In this document: in pieces, positions 27,236-40,014 of the stretch
Numbering within the stretch: the stretch's first letter is position 1
Layout of the letters: each line of letters begins with the position of its first letter
Assembly (NCBI RefSeq): GCF_000016325.1
Contig: NC_009436.1
Coordinates: 186,001-250,000, forward strand
Direction of reading: 5' to 3'
Length of the DNA stretch: 64,000 nt
Origin: Enterobacter sp. 638
GTDB lineage: Bacteria > Pseudomonadota > Gammaproteobacteria > Enterobacterales > Enterobacteriaceae
The notes under the pieces: model-generated
Told to the model about the DNA's origin: nothing
Databases searched by the model: none
The model's input: the letters and a program-made list of their open reading frames with translations, nothing else
Position numbers and translations under genes: made by a program

Positions 27236-28843
27236 ATGAGTATTTCCTTGAAGAAGTCAGGGATGCTGAAGCTTGGTCTGAGCCTGGTTGCTCTGACCGT
27301 CGCGGCAAGCGTAAATGCGAAAACCCTGGTTTACTGTTCTGAAGGCTCGCCGGAAGGCTTTAACCCACAGCTCTTCACCTCTGGTACCACGTACGACGCA
27401 AGCTCTGTGCCTATCTATAACCGTCTGGTTGAATTCAAAATCGGTACTACGGAAGTGATTCCGGGTCTGGCGGAGAAATGGGAAGTCAGCGAAGACGGCA
27501 AAACCTATACCTTCCACCTGCGTCAGGGCGTGAAGTGGCAGGACAGCAAAGAGTTTAAACCGACTCGCGATCTGAATGCCGACGACGTTGTGTTCTCCTT
27601 TGATCGTCAGAAAAATGCCCAGAACCCGTACCATAAAGTCTCTGGCGGCAGCTACGAATACTTCGAAGGTATGGGCCTGCCAGACCTGATTACCGAAGTG
27701 AAAAAAGTGGACGATAAGACCGTTCAGTTTGTTCTGAGCCGTCCGGAAGCGCCATTCCTGGCTGACCTGGCAATGGACTTCGCGTCAATTCTGTCGAAAG
27801 AATATGCGGATAACATGCTGAAAGCGGGCACGCCGGAAAAAGTGGATCTGAACCCAATCGGTACCGGTCCATTCCAACTGCTGCAATACCAGAAAGACTC
27901 ACGCATTCTGTACAAAGCGTTCGAAGGTTACTGGGGTACTAAGCCGCAGATCGACCGTCTGGTCTTCTCCATCACGCCTGACGCTTCCGTGCGTTACGCA
28001 AAACTGCAGAAAAACGAGTGCCAGGTTATGCCGTACCCGAACCCGGCTGATATCGCTCGTATGAAGCAGGACAAAAACATCAATCTGCTGGAGCAGGCTG
28101 GCCTGAACGTGGGTTACCTGTCCTTCAACACCGAGAAGAAACCGTTTGATGACGTGAAAGTACGTCAGGCGCTGACTTACGCGGTAAACAAAGAAGCGAT
28201 CATCAAGGCGGTTTATCAGGGCGCAGGCGTTGCCGCGAAGAACCTGATTCCACCAACGATGTGGGGTTATAACGACGACGTTAAGGATTACACTTACGAC
28301 GTTGAGAAAGCGAAAGCACTGCTGAAAGAAGCCGGTCAAGAGAAAGGCTTTACCGTTGAGCTGTGGGCGATGCCTGTACAGCGTCCATACAACCCGAACG
28401 CTCGCCGCATGGCTGAGATGGTTCAGGCTGACTGGGCTAAAATCGGCGTTCAGGCCAAGATCGTGACCTACGAGTGGGGCGAGTATCTGAAGCGTGCTAA
28501 AGCCGGTGAACACCAGGCGGTGATGATGGGTTGGACCGGGGACAATGGGGATCCGGATAACTTCTTCGCGACCCTGTTCAGCTGTGATGCAGCGAAACAA
28601 GGCTCCAACTACTCTCGCTGGTGCTACAAGCCGTTTGAAGACTTGATTCAGCCGGCACGTGCGACCGAAGACCACAACAAGCGTATCGAACTGTACAAAC
28701 AGGCTCAGGTAGTGATGCATGACCAGGCTCCGGCGCTGATCGTGGCTCACTCCACCGTGTACGAGCCAGTACGTAAAGAAGTGAAAGGCTACGTGGTTGA
28801 TCCACTGGGCAAACACCACTTCGAAAACGTATCGGTTGAATAA
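27236..28843 (+). CDS. dppA: Periplasmic dipeptide-binding protein DppA
   Basis: The protein has 535 aa, as in E. coli. It has a Sec signal peptide (cleavage after AASVNA) and an SBP family 5 fold with the family motif near residues 90-115 (AEKWEVSEDGKTYTFHLR). It binds dipeptides, and also haem and some peptide-chemotaxis ligands via Tap, and delivers them to DppBCDF. TTGGAGCAG precedes the ATG. A REP-like element separates it from dppB, which should favour dppA excess. Confidence 0.96.
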   Translation: MSISLKKSGMLKLGLSLVALTVAASVNAKTLVYCSEGSPEGFNPQLFTSGTTYDASSVPIYNRLVEFKIGTTEVIPGLAEKWEVSEDGKTYTFHLRQGVKWQDSKEFKPTRDLNADDVVFSFDRQKNAQNPYHKVSGGSYEYFEGMGLPDLITEVKKVDDKTVQFVLSRPEAPFLADLAMDFASILSKEYADNMLKAGTPEKVDLNPIGTGPFQLLQYQKDSRILYKAFEGYWGTKPQIDRLVFSITPDASVRYAKLQKNECQVMPYPNPADIARMKQDKNINLLEQAGLNVGYLSFNTEKKPFDDVKVRQALTYAVNKEAIIKAVYQGAGVAAKNLIPPTMWGYNDDVKDYTYDVEKAKALLKEAGQEKGFTVELWAMPVQRPYNPNARRMAEMVQADWAKIGVQAKIVTYEWGEYLKRAKAGEHQAVMMGWTGDNGDPDNFFATLFSCDAAKQGSNYSRWCYKPFEDLIQPARATEDHNKRIELYKQAQVVMHDQAPALIVAHSTVYEPVRKEVKGYVVDPLGKHHFENVSVE

Positions 28844-28856
28844 TAAATAGGGTGTC

Positions 28857-28942
28857 CCCCTCTCCCATTGGGTGAGGGTCGGGGTGAGAGGGATTTAACC
28901 GTTCCTCTCACCCTTATCGTCTCCCTGAGGAGAGGATATTTA
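28857..28942. repeat. REP-like hairpin element between dppA and dppB
   Basis: Alternating CCCTCTCCC, GGGTGAGGG, GGGGTGAGAGGG and CCTCTCACCC blocks can form nested hairpins within 86 bp. This is the enterobacterial intergenic palindrome type. Such elements stabilise upstream mRNA and reduce read-through, consistent with a binding protein needed in excess over the permease. Confidence 0.75.
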
Positions 28943-29003
28943 CATTTGTGAGCAATAAAGACGTCACGCTTTTGATGGTGCGTCATTACAGAGAATCCGG
29001 GTT

Positions 29004-30023
29004 ATGTTGCAGTTCATCCTCCGACGTCTGGGACTTGTCATCCCCACGTTTATCGGTATCACCCTTCTCACTTTTGCCTTCGTCCATATGATCCCCGGCG
29101 ACCCGGTAATGATTATGGCAGGTGAGCGTGGTATCTCCCCTGAACGCCATGCGCAGCTGTTGGCCGAACTCGGCCTGAATAAGCCGCTGTGGCAGCAGTA
29201 CCTCAATTACATTTGGGGCGTTCTGCACGGTGATTTAGGGATTTCGCTGAAAAGCCGTCTTCCGGTGTGGGACGAGTTTGTGCCGCGTTTTAAAGCGACG
29301 CTTGAGCTCGGTGTCTGCGCCATGATGTTTGCCGTCGCTGTCGGTATTCCAGTCGGTGTACTGGCCGCCGTTAAGCGTGGATCTATTTTCGATCACACCG
29401 CCGTTGGCCTCGCGCTGACCGGGTATTCCATGCCTATCTTCTGGTGGGGCATGATGATGATTATGCTGGTCTCGGTGCAATGGAACCTGACGCCGGTTTC
29501 CGGGCGCGTCAGCGATATGGTCTTCCTGGACGATTCGAATCCGCTTACCGGCTTCATGCTGATCGACACCGCCATTTGGGGTGAAGAGGGCAACTTCATT
29601 GATGCCGTCGCGCACATGATTTTGCCCGCGATTGTGCTGGGGACCATTCCACTGGCAGTTATCGTGCGTATGACGCGTTCATCCATGCTGGAAGTGCTGG
29701 GTGAGGATTACATCCGTACCGCTCGTGCCAAAGGGTTGACCCGTATGCGCGTCATTATCGTTCACGCCTTACGTAACGCGATGCTGCCGGTGGTGACCGT
29801 TATCGGTCTGCAGGTGGGGACATTGCTCGCTGGCGCGATTTTGACCGAAACCATTTTCTCCTGGCCTGGCCTGGGGCGTTGGCTGATCGATGCGCTGCAG
29901 CGCCGTGACTATCCGGTAGTGCAGGGCGGCGTGTTGCTGGTGGCGACGATGATTATCCTCGTCAACCTGCTGGTCGATCTGCTTTACGGCGTGGTGAACC
30001 CGCGTATTCGTCATAAGAAGTAA
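29004..30023 (+). CDS. dppB: Dipeptide ABC permease DppB
   Basis: This 339-aa inner-membrane protein has about six transmembrane helices. The EAA loop is visible as the segment VLGEDYIRTARAKGL (residues ~230-245), which contacts the ATPases. It begins MLQFILRRLGLVIPTFIG, typical of DppB/OppB. It pairs with DppC to form the channel. Confidence 0.96.
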   Translation: MLQFILRRLGLVIPTFIGITLLTFAFVHMIPGDPVMIMAGERGISPERHAQLLAELGLNKPLWQQYLNYIWGVLHGDLGISLKSRLPVWDEFVPRFKATLELGVCAMMFAVAVGIPVGVLAAVKRGSIFDHTAVGLALTGYSMPIFWWGMMMIMLVSVQWNLTPVSGRVSDMVFLDDSNPLTGFMLIDTAIWGEEGNFIDAVAHMILPAIVLGTIPLAVIVRMTRSSMLEVLGEDYIRTARAKGLTRMRVIIVHALRNAMLPVVTVIGLQVGTLLAGAILTETIFSWPGLGRWLIDALQRRDYPVVQGGVLLVATMIILVNLLVDLLYGVVNPRIRHKK

Positions 30024-30032
30024 GGGGCCATC

Positions 30033-30935
30033 ATGTCACAAGTTACTCAAAATAAAGTTGTTGCTGCCCCGGCGCCTATGACGCCGCTGCAGGAATTCTG
30101 GCACTACTTCAAGCGTAACAAAGGCGCAGTGGTTGGTCTGGTGTATGTCATCATCATGCTGATCATTGCGGTTTTCGCGAATTTCCTGGCACCGTATAAC
30201 CCGGCGGATCAGTTCCGTGACGTGCTGCTTTCCCCGCCAGCCTGGCAGGACGGCGGCACCTTTGCGCATCTTCTGGGAACGGATGATGTAGGCCGCGATG
30301 TGCTATCTCGCCTGATGTACGGTGCGCGTCTGTCGCTGCTGGTCGGCTGTCTGGTGGTAGTGCTGTCGCTGATTTTGGGCGTTATTCTCGGACTGGTTGC
30401 CGGTTACTTCGGTGGTCTGATCGACAACATCATCATGCGTGTGGTTGACATTATGCTGGCGCTGCCAAGCCTGTTGTTGGCCCTGGTGCTGGTAGCGGTG
30501 TTCGGACCCTCGATAGGTAACGCGGCGCTGGCGCTGACGTTCGTCGCGTTACCGCACTATGTGCGATTAACCCGAGCGGCGGTGCTGGTCGAAGTGAACC
30601 GCGATTACGTCACCGCGTCTCGCGTAGCGGGCGCGGGCGCAATGCGTCAGATGTTCGTCAATATTCTCCCGAACTGCCTTGCGCCGCTGATCGTTCAGGC
30701 GTCGCTTGGTTTCTCTAACGCCATTCTCGATATGGCTGCTCTTGGCTTCCTGGGCATGGGTGCGCAACCGCCAACACCGGAGTGGGGCACGATGCTCGCC
30801 GATGTGTTGCAGTTCGCGCAAAGCGCCTGGTGGGTCGTCACCTTCCCGGGTCTGGCGATTCTGCTAACGGTGCTGGCATTTAACCTGATGGGTGATGGTC
30901 TGCGTGATGCACTTGATCCCAAACTGAAGCAGTAA
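30033..30935 (+). CDS. dppC: Dipeptide ABC permease DppC
   Basis: The protein has 300 aa with an N-terminal cytoplasmic stretch, then about six transmembrane segments. The EAA-type motif is near residues 190-205 ([16 protein letters not shown]). It starts 9 bp after dppB, with AAGGGGCC as ribosome-binding site. Confidence 0.96.
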   Translation: MSQVTQNKVVAAPAPMTPLQEFWHYFKRNKGAVVGLVYVIIMLIIAVFANFLAPYNPADQFRDVLLSPPAWQDGGTFAHLLGTDDVGRDVLSRLMYGARLSLLVGCLVVVLSLILGVILGLVAGYFGGLIDNIIMRVVDIMLALPSLLLALVLVAVFGPSIGNAALALTFVALPHYVRLTRAAVLVEVNRDYVTASRVAGAGAMRQMFVNILPNCLAPLIVQASLGFSNAILDMAALGFLGMGAQPPTPEWGTMLADVLQFAQSAWWVVTFPGLAILLTVLAFNLMGDGLRDALDPKLKQ

Positions 30936-30945
30936 GAGGCACGAG

Positions 30946-31929
30946 ATGGCGTTATTAAATGTAGATAAATTATCGGTGCACTTCGGTGACGTTGGCTCCG
31001 AATTTCGTGCCGTAGACCGTATCAGCTACAGCGTGAATCAAGGTGAAGTGGTCGGCATTGTCGGTGAGTCTGGTTCCGGTAAATCGGTCAGTTCGCTGGC
31101 GATCATGGGATTGATTGATTATCCAGGCCGCGTCATGGCGGAAAGCCTCGAGTTTAACGGCCAGGATCTGAAGCGTATCTCCGAGAAGCAGCGCCGCCAG
31201 TTGGTGGGTGCCGAAGTGGCGATGATCTTCCAGGACCCAATGACCAGCCTGAACCCTTGTTACACCGTCGGTTTCCAGATTATGGAAGCGATTAAAGTGC
31301 ATCAGGGCGGCAATAAGAAAACCCGTATTCAGCGTGCAATCGACCTGCTCACGCAGGTAGGGATTCCCGATCCGGCCTCACGTCTGGATGTTTATCCGCA
31401 TCAGCTCTCGGGCGGGATGAGCCAGCGCGTGATGATCGCCATGGCGATTGCGTGTCGACCAAAACTGCTGATTGCCGATGAACCGACGACGGCGCTGGAT
31501 GTAACCATTCAGGCGCAAATCATTGAACTTCTGCTGGAGTTACAGCAGAAAGAGAATATGGCGCTGGTTCTGATTACGCATGATTTGGCACTGGTTGCAG
31601 AAGCGGCGCACAAGATCATCGTGATGTACGCCGGGCAGGTGGTGGAAACCGGAAGCGCGAATGCGATATTCCGCGCGCCGCGTCACCCGTATACGCAGGC
31701 GCTGCTTCGCGCGTTGCCAGAGTTTGCTCAGGATAAAGCGCGTCTGGCGTCACTGCCGGGTGTCGTCCCGGGCAAATATGACCGCCCGACGGGTTGTCTG
31801 CTGAATCCGCGCTGTCCGTATGCAACGGATAAATGTCGTGCCGAAGAGCCAGAACTCTTCACGCTGAATGACGGTCGTCAGTCTAAATGTCATTACCCAC
31901 TCGATGATGCCGGGAGGCCTACACTATGA
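30946..31929 (+). CDS. dppD: Dipeptide ABC ATPase DppD
   Basis: The protein has 327 aa. Walker A is GESGSGKS (residues ~40-47), the signature is LSGGMSQR, Walker B is LLIADEPT, and the switch His is in ITHDLAL. The C-terminal oligopeptide-transporter extension carries a CxnC cluster ([15 protein letters not shown]), a 4Fe-4S-like motif in this family. The stop overlaps the dppF start (ATGA). Confidence 0.96.
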   Translation: MALLNVDKLSVHFGDVGSEFRAVDRISYSVNQGEVVGIVGESGSGKSVSSLAIMGLIDYPGRVMAESLEFNGQDLKRISEKQRRQLVGAEVAMIFQDPMTSLNPCYTVGFQIMEAIKVHQGGNKKTRIQRAIDLLTQVGIPDPASRLDVYPHQLSGGMSQRVMIAMAIACRPKLLIADEPTTALDVTIQAQIIELLLELQQKENMALVLITHDLALVAEAAHKIIVMYAGQVVETGSANAIFRAPRHPYTQALLRALPEFAQDKARLASLPGVVPGKYDRPTGCLLNPRCPYATDKCRAEEPELFTLNDGRQSKCHYPLDDAGRPTL

Positions 31930-32939
31930 GTACGCAAGAGGCCGCCAAACAACAACTTTTGTTGAAGGCCATCGACCTGAAAAAGTATTACCCGGTGAAG
32001 AAGGGGATTTTCGCCCCTGAGCGCTTGGTCAAAGCATTGGACGGGGTGTCATTTACCCTCGAGCGCGGCAAAACGCTGGCCGTGGTGGGTGAGTCCGGCT
32101 GTGGTAAATCAACGCTAGGCCGTCTGCTGACGATGATTGAAATACCTACCGGTGGCGAACTGTATTATCAGGGTCAGGATCTGCTCAAACATGACCCGGT
32201 AGCGCAGAAACTGCGTCGCCAAAAAATCCAGATCGTGTTCCAGAACCCGTACGGTTCGTTGAACCCACGTAAAAAAGTGGGACAGATTCTGGAAGAGCCG
32301 CTGCAAATTAACAGCACGCTCAATAAAGAGCAGCGCCGCGAAAAAGCATTAGCGATGATGGCGAAAGTGGGGCTCAAAACCGAGCACTATGATCGCTACC
32401 CGCATATGTTCTCGGGTGGACAGCGCCAGCGTATCGCGATTGCACGTGGGTTGATGTTGGATCCCGATGTAGTCATTGCGGACGAACCTGTTTCTGCACT
32501 CGACGTGTCTGTACGTGCGCAGGTACTGAACCTGATGATGGATTTGCAGCAGGATCTGGGTCTGTCGTACGTGTTCATCTCCCATGACCTGTCTGTGGTC
32601 GAGCATATCGCCGATGAAGTGATGGTGATGTATTTGGGTCGTTGCGTGGAGAAGGGGACGAAAGATCAGATCTTCAATAATCCTCGTCACCCGTATACGC
32701 AGGCGCTGCTCTCGGCAACACCGCGCCTGAATCCGGATGAGCGCCGCGAGCGTATCAAGCTGACCGGCGAGCTGCCAAGCCCGCTGAATCCGCCACCGGG
32801 ATGTGCGTTCAACGCCCGTTGCCGTCGTCGCTTTGGACCGTGCACGCAGTTGCAGCCACAGTTGAAAGAGTATGGCGGTCAGTTGGTTGCCTGCTTTGCG
32901 GTCGACCAGGATGAAAACGGCGAGAAGCCGCAAGCATAA
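31926..32939 (+). CDS. dppF: Dipeptide ABC ATPase DppF
   Basis: The protein has 337 aa (E. coli 334). Walker A is GESGCGKST, the signature is [10 protein letters not shown], Walker B is [12 protein letters not shown], and the switch is ISHDLSV. It ends with the cysteine-containing oligopeptide ATPase C-domain ([15 protein letters not shown]). It heterodimerises with DppD. It is the last gene of the operon and is followed by a strong terminator, then by coaA, which is not its neighbour in E. coli. Confidence 0.96.
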   Translation: MSTQEAAKQQLLLKAIDLKKYYPVKKGIFAPERLVKALDGVSFTLERGKTLAVVGESGCGKSTLGRLLTMIEIPTGGELYYQGQDLLKHDPVAQKLRRQKIQIVFQNPYGSLNPRKKVGQILEEPLQINSTLNKEQRREKALAMMAKVGLKTEHYDRYPHMFSGGQRQRIAIARGLMLDPDVVIADEPVSALDVSVRAQVLNLMMDLQQDLGLSYVFISHDLSVVEHIADEVMVMYLGRCVEKGTKDQIFNNPRHPYTQALLSATPRLNPDERRERIKLTGELPSPLNPPPGCAFNARCRRRFGPCTQLQPQLKEYGGQLVACFAVDQDENGEKPQA

Positions 32940-32948
32940 TGCGTAAAC

Positions 32949-32979
32949 AAAAAAACCGGCGATAATCGCCGGTTTTTTT
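32949..32979. terminator. Bidirectional dppF/coaA terminator
   Basis: AACCGGCGA-TAA-TCGCCGGTT is flanked by A- and T-runs and lies between convergent gene ends. This is the exact position of the rearrangement junction discussed in the findings. Confidence 0.92.
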
Positions 32980-32994
32980 ATGTCTGCACATTTG

Positions 32995-33945
32995 CTATTT
33001 CCGCAACCGCACCTGGTCAACGGCGTGATTCTCACTCTTGGTCAGAATCAGGCTGGCGCGCTCACGTGTCGGCAGGATGTTCTCTTTCAGGTTCACGTAG
33101 TTGATCTCATTCCAGAGCGCGGTAGCGACATTGACGGCTTCGGCTTCGGAAAGCTGAGCGTAGTTATGGAAGTAAGAATCAGGATCGGTGAATGCCCCTT
33201 CGCGGAACTTCAGGAAGCGGTTGATATACCAGTTTTGCAGCAGATTCTCGGGTGCGTCGACATATATAGAGAAGTCGACGAAATCGGAGACAAAGACATG
33301 GTGCGGGTCATGGGGATAATCCATGCCGCTTTGCAAAACATTTAACCCTTCCAGAATCAGAATATCTGGCTGGGCAACAGTTTTATCCCCATCGGGGATA
33401 CGATCGTAAATAAGGTGAGAGTAAACCGGTGCCGTGACGTTCGGCGCGCCTGACTTCAGATCGGAAACGAATTTCACCAATCGATGCATATCATAAGAAA
33501 GCGGAAAACCTTTCTTCTTCATTAGACCGCGTTCTTTTAACACCTCATTCGGGTGCAGAAAGCCGTCAGTCGTTATCAACTCCACGCTGCGATGTTCTGG
33601 CCAACGGCTTAACAGTGCCTGCAAGACGCGTGCGGTGGTGCTTTTACCTACCGCTACGCTGCCTGCAATGCTGATGATATAAGGAATACGTTGCCCATTG
33701 GTACCAAGGAACTGTTCCAGTACTGCCTGGCGGCGCAGGTTGGAGCTTATATAGAAGTTAAGCAAGCGGGACAGGGGCAGATAAATCTCGGCAACTTCTT
33801 CCAGCGACAGATCTTCGTTTATCCCTTTTAAACGCGCGATTTCACCTTCCGTGAGCGTCATGGGAACCGAATCACGCAGGGCGGCCCACTGGCTGCGGTT
33901 AAATTGAAGATAAGGTGTCATTAACGATTGCTCTTTTTTGCTCAT
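32995..33945 (-). CDS. coaA: Pantothenate kinase CoaA (type I)
   Basis: The protein has 316 aa, as in E. coli, and catalyses the first and rate-limiting step of coenzyme A synthesis, feedback-inhibited by CoA. The P-loop is GSVAVGKST (residues ~95-103), with TTDGFLHPN and [10 protein letters not shown] following. The start at 33945 ([15 protein letters not shown]) matches E. coli; an upstream ATG would add 7 residues. It is divergent from the tRNA-tufB operon. Confidence 0.95.
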   Translation of the reverse strand: MSKKEQSLMTPYLQFNRSQWAALRDSVPMTLTEGEIARLKGINEDLSLEEVAEIYLPLSRLLNFYISSNLRRQAVLEQFLGTNGQRIPYIISIAGSVAVGKSTTARVLQALLSRWPEHRSVELITTDGFLHPNEVLKERGLMKKKGFPLSYDMHRLVKFVSDLKSGAPNVTAPVYSHLIYDRIPDGDKTVAQPDILILEGLNVLQSGMDYPHDPHHVFVSDFVDFSIYVDAPENLLQNWYINRFLKFREGAFTDPDSYFHNYAQLSEAEAVNVATALWNEINYVNLKENILPTRERASLILTKSENHAVDQVRLRK

Positions 33946-34236
33946 AAGCAGGCTTCTGTGAACCATTTATCTGCACATTTACGAACTGTCGCAGGTAATA
34001 GCCCATCACTTAGTAGTTAATTTTGGACAATGGGCAGGAGGTTAACACCAGATGACGCGAATAATAAGAAAAAATATAGGCGAGTAACGCCGAACGCGGA
34101 GGGCATCACGGTACGCTTTAACGGTGTATTTGGGCTCGCAGTGCTGAAGATTTAGCCTGCTTTGCATGAAATAACAGCGTTTTTCCCTGTTTGCGCACAA
34201 AATGTGAGCGAATGAACAATTTATGCAATTTTTTAG
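33946..34236. other. coaA-thrU divergent intergenic region
   Basis: No gene is supported. It contains the coaA leader on the minus strand and the upstream, A/T-rich region of the thrU promoter. Short antisense frames here have no family features. Confidence 0.5.
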
Positions 34237-34265
34237 TTGCATGACTGCCCATGTCTCCATAAAAT
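34237..34265 (+). promoter_or_regulatory. thrU-tyrU-glyT-thrT-tufB promoter
   Basis: TTGCAT and TAAAAT are separated by exactly 17 bp. A GCGCGC discriminator follows, the hallmark of growth-rate and ppGpp control. It lies 14 bp before the first tRNA. Confidence 0.88.
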
Positions 34266-34279
34266 GCGCGCTACTTGAT

Positions 34280-34355
<76 letters not shown>

Positions 34356-34363
34356 TCAAGTCC

Positions 34364-34448
<85 letters not shown>

Positions 34449-34563
34449 CTTTCTGGCAGCGTAATCGCCGCCTGAGCTGGCTAAAACATTAATCAGCTCA
34501 AACATAAAAAGAGAGAAATCTCTTTTTTGTTACAGAAAGAACTGGGTAGCCGAGTTTCAGGAT

Positions 34564-34638
<75 letters not shown>

Positions 34639-34644
34639 AGACGT

Positions 34645-34720
34645 GCTGATATGGCTCAGTTGGTAGAGCGCACCCTTGGTAAGGGTGAGGTCCCCAGTTC
34701 GACTCTGGGTATCAGCACCA
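34645..34720 (+). tRNA. thrT: tRNA-Thr (GGU)
   Basis: A 76-nt cloverleaf with anticodon loop CTTGGTAA giving GGU. It lies only 6 nt after glyT. Confidence 0.97.
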
Positions 34721-34803
34721 CTTCACTTCTCCCTCCCGTTTCTCTCTGTTAACTTTTAAAAAACATTCAACAGTTCAGGCATTTTGCCTGGTTGATGTGG
34801 TGA

Positions 34804-36024
<1,221 letters not shown>

Positions 36025-36054
36025 TCGCTGATAACATTTGACGTAATGCGCATT

Positions 36055-36085
36055 AAAAGGGCATCATTTGATGCCCTTTTTGCAC
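36055..36085 (+). terminator. tufB terminator
   Basis: AAAAGGGCATCA/TGATGCCCTTTT is an almost perfect 12-bp palindrome followed by T residues. Confidence 0.92.
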
Positions 36086-36253
36086 GCTTTCGAACCAGAA
36101 CCTGGCTCATCAGTGATTTTTTTTGTCATAATCATTGCTGAGACAGGCTCTGTAGAGGGCGTATAGTCCGAAAAGCTGCAGTGCATTTCGGCTTGGCTCG
36201 CCTCGCAATCGCGGGGTGAAAATGTTTGTAGAATTCTTCTGACAGGTTGGTTT

Positions 36254-36637
36254 ATGAGTGCGAATACCGAAGCTCAAGGGAGCGGTCGCGGCCTGGAAGC
36301 GATGAAGTGGGTTGTTGTGGCCGTGCTGCTGATCGTGGCTATCGTTGGCAACTTCCTTTATCGTGACATGATGCTGCCGCTGCGTGCGCTGGCCGTAGTA
36401 ATTCTTATTGCTGCAGCGGGTGGTGTCGCGCTGTTGACGACAAAAGGTAAAGCGACAGTTGCTTTTGCCCGCGAAGCGCGAACCGAAGTTCGCAAGGTCA
36501 TTTGGCCTACTCGCCAGGAAACATTGCACACCACGCTGATCGTGGCAGCGGTGACTGCTGTAATGTCACTGATTCTGTGGGGACTGGATGGTATTCTGGT
36601 TCGCCTGGTCTCCTTTATCACTGGCCTGAGGTTCTAA
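36254..36637 (+). CDS. secE: Preprotein translocase subunit SecE
   Basis: The protein has 127 aa with three transmembrane helices, the gamma-proteobacterial long form. The conserved cytoplasmic amphipathic helix ([18 protein letters not shown]) precedes the last helix. It clamps SecY in the SecYEG channel. nusG starts 1 bp after its stop codon. Confidence 0.96.
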   Translation: MSANTEAQGSGRGLEAMKWVVVAVLLIVAIVGNFLYRDMMLPLRALAVVILIAAAGGVALLTTKGKATVAFAREARTEVRKVIWPTRQETLHTTLIVAAVTAVMSLILWGLDGILVRLVSFITGLRF

Positions 36638-36638
36638 G

Positions 36639-37184
36639 ATGTCTGAAGCCCCTAAAAAGCGCTGGTACGTCGTTCAGGCGTTCTCCGGTTTTGAAGGCCG
36701 CGTAGCCACTTCGCTGCGTGAGCATATCAAATTACACAATATGGAAGAGTTGTTTGGCGAAGTCATGGTCCCGACTGAAGAAGTGGTCGAGATCCGTGGT
36801 GGCCAGCGCCGCAAAAGCGAGCGCAAATTCTTCCCAGGTTACGTGTTGGTCCAGATGGTGATGGACGACGCAAGCTGGCACCTCGTGCGCAGCGTACCAC
36901 GCGTAATGGGCTTTATCGGCGGCACATCCGACCGTCCAGCTCCAATCAGCGATAAAGAAGTTGATGCGATTATGAACCGCCTGCAGCAGGTTGGTGATAA
37001 GCCGCGTCCTAAAACGCTGTTTGAGCCGGGTGAAATGGTTCGTGTTAGTGATGGTCCGTTTGCTGACTTTAACGGCGTGGTTGAAGACGTGGACTATGAA
37101 AAGTCCCGCCTGACAGTTTCCGTTTCTATCTTTGGTCGTGCGACCCCGGTAGAACTGGACTTTGCCCAGGTCGAAAAAGCCTAG
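36639..37184 (+). CDS. nusG: Transcription elongation/antitermination factor NusG
   Basis: The protein has 181 aa. The NGN domain (residues ~8-115) binds RNA polymerase across the clamp. The C-terminal KOW domain ([19 protein letters not shown], residues ~127-145) contacts Rho or ribosomal protein S10. It is in an operon with secE and upstream of a terminator. Confidence 0.97.
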   Translation: MSEAPKKRWYVVQAFSGFEGRVATSLREHIKLHNMEELFGEVMVPTEEVVEIRGGQRRKSERKFFPGYVLVQMVMDDASWHLVRSVPRVMGFIGGTSDRPAPISDKEVDAIMNRLQQVGDKPRPKTLFEPGEMVRVSDGPFADFNGVVEDVDYEKSRLTVSVSIFGRATPVELDFAQVEKA

Positions 37185-37220
37185 TAGCCGAGTAAAAAAG
37201 CGACGATTTAATCGTTGCAC

Positions 37221-37261
37221 AGGGCGCGAGATTGGAATACAATTTCGCGCCTTTTGTTTTT
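37221..37261 (+). terminator. secE-nusG terminator
   Basis: GGCGCGA...TCGCGCC with an inner ATTG/CAAT pairing, then CTTTTGTTTTT. Confidence 0.85.
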
Positions 37262-37278
37262 ATGGGTTACGCCCGTAA

Positions 37279-38475
<1,197 letters not shown>

Positions 38476-38765
38476 TACCTTTACGTGGGCGGTGGATTTG
38501 TCTACAATCTTCCCCCCATGTTTGCTAACAAAAGTTAGCAGGTAAAAGAATTGTTCGTTGGAGCCTGGCCTGATCCAGGCCTCCGTCGAAGACCGCAGGT
38601 GTCTCGCAAGAGGCTTAATCCCCTGCGTAGACGGTGACAGAACGCTAAGATTATTTCTGATACTCTGGCTTGTTTCTGCTCACCGTATTAAGACGCTCTT
38701 TTCTTTGAGAAGAGTGAAGTGAGTTCCAGGGCATGAGCCCTGGCAAACATCCAGGAGCAAAGCTA
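38476..38765 (+). promoter_or_regulatory. rplJ promoter region and L10 autoregulatory leader
   Basis: This 290-bp stretch contains two strong hairpins: GCCTGG-CCTGAT-CCAGGC near 38564 and CCAGGGC-ATG-AGCCCTGG near 38726. The E. coli L10 leader binds the L10(L12)4 complex to repress rplJL translation, and the secondary rplJ promoter lies here. The exact boundaries of the binding fold cannot be set by eye. Confidence 0.7.
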
Positions 38766-39263
38766 ATGGCTTTAAATCTTCAAGACAAACAAGCGATTGT
38801 TGCTGAAGTCAGCGAAGTAGCCAAAGGCGCGCTGTCTGCAGTAGTTGCGGATTCCCGTGGCGTTACTGTGGACAAAATGACTGAACTGCGTAAAGCAGGT
38901 CGCGAAGCCGGCGTATACATGCGTGTTGTTCGTAACACCTTGCTGCGCCGTGTTGTTGAAGGTACTCAGTTTGAGTGCCTGAAAGACGCGTTCGTTGGTC
39001 CGACCCTGATTGCATATTCTATGGAACACCCGGGCGCAGCTGCTCGTCTGTTCAAAGATTTCGCGAAAGCGAATGCAAAATTTGAGGTCAAAGCCGCAGC
39101 CTTTGAAGGTGAGTTGATCCCGGCATCGCAAATCGATCGCCTGGCTACACTGCCGACCTACGAAGAAGCAATTGCACGCCTGATGGCAACCATGAAAGAA
39201 GCTTCGGCTGGCAAACTGGTTCGCACTCTGGCTGCTGTTCGCGATGCGAAAGAAGCGGCTTAA
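38766..39263 (+). CDS. rplJ: 50S ribosomal protein L10
   Basis: The protein has 165 aa, started at ATG 38766 ([17 protein letters not shown]) with AGGAGCAAAGCTA upstream. A longer frame upstream runs through the leader hairpin and is not translated in E. coli. It anchors the L7/L12 stalk and autoregulates the operon. Confidence 0.96.
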   Translation: MALNLQDKQAIVAEVSEVAKGALSAVVADSRGVTVDKMTELRKAGREAGVYMRVVRNTLLRRVVEGTQFECLKDAFVGPTLIAYSMEHPGAAARLFKDFAKANAKFEVKAAAFEGELIPASQIDRLATLPTYEEAIARLMATMKEASAGKLVRTLAAVRDAKEAA

Positions 39264-39329
39264 TAGCCGTTATCTTTATAAAGCCTTCGCTTACGTATAA
39301 ACTTATTCTGATTTTCAGGAACAATTTAA

Positions 39330-39695
<366 letters not shown>

Positions 39696-39734
39696 GCCAA
39701 CCCTTCCGGTTGCAGCCTGAGAAATTAGGCTGAT

Positions 39735-39766
39735 GGCTGGTGACTTTTTAGTCACCAGCCTTTTTG
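39735..39766 (+). terminator. rplL-rpoB attenuator
   Basis: GGCTGGTGACT-TTTT-AGTCACCAGCC plus TTTTT is a strong hairpin in the 319-bp gap between rplL and rpoB. In E. coli partial termination here sets ribosomal protein to RNA polymerase ratios. The remaining 250 bp up to rpoB, where E. coli has an RNase III site, hold no gene. Confidence 0.9.
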
Positions 39767-40014
39767 CGCTGTAAGGCGCCAGTAGCATTTCACACTGTTT
39801 GACTGCTGGCTGTCCTGACAATGCTTGTTTCTATCGACGTCTTAATATACTGCGACAGCCTGACGGGCTGTGTAAATTGCAACGAAATGGTTTAAGCGTG
39901 ATAGCAACAGGTATTGCGGAAAGTATTCAATTTTCCGATCAACAAAATGGTGTTGCACAAACTGTCCCTCCGTCGGGCAGATGGGTCGACTTGTCAGCGA
40001 GCTGAGGAACCCTA

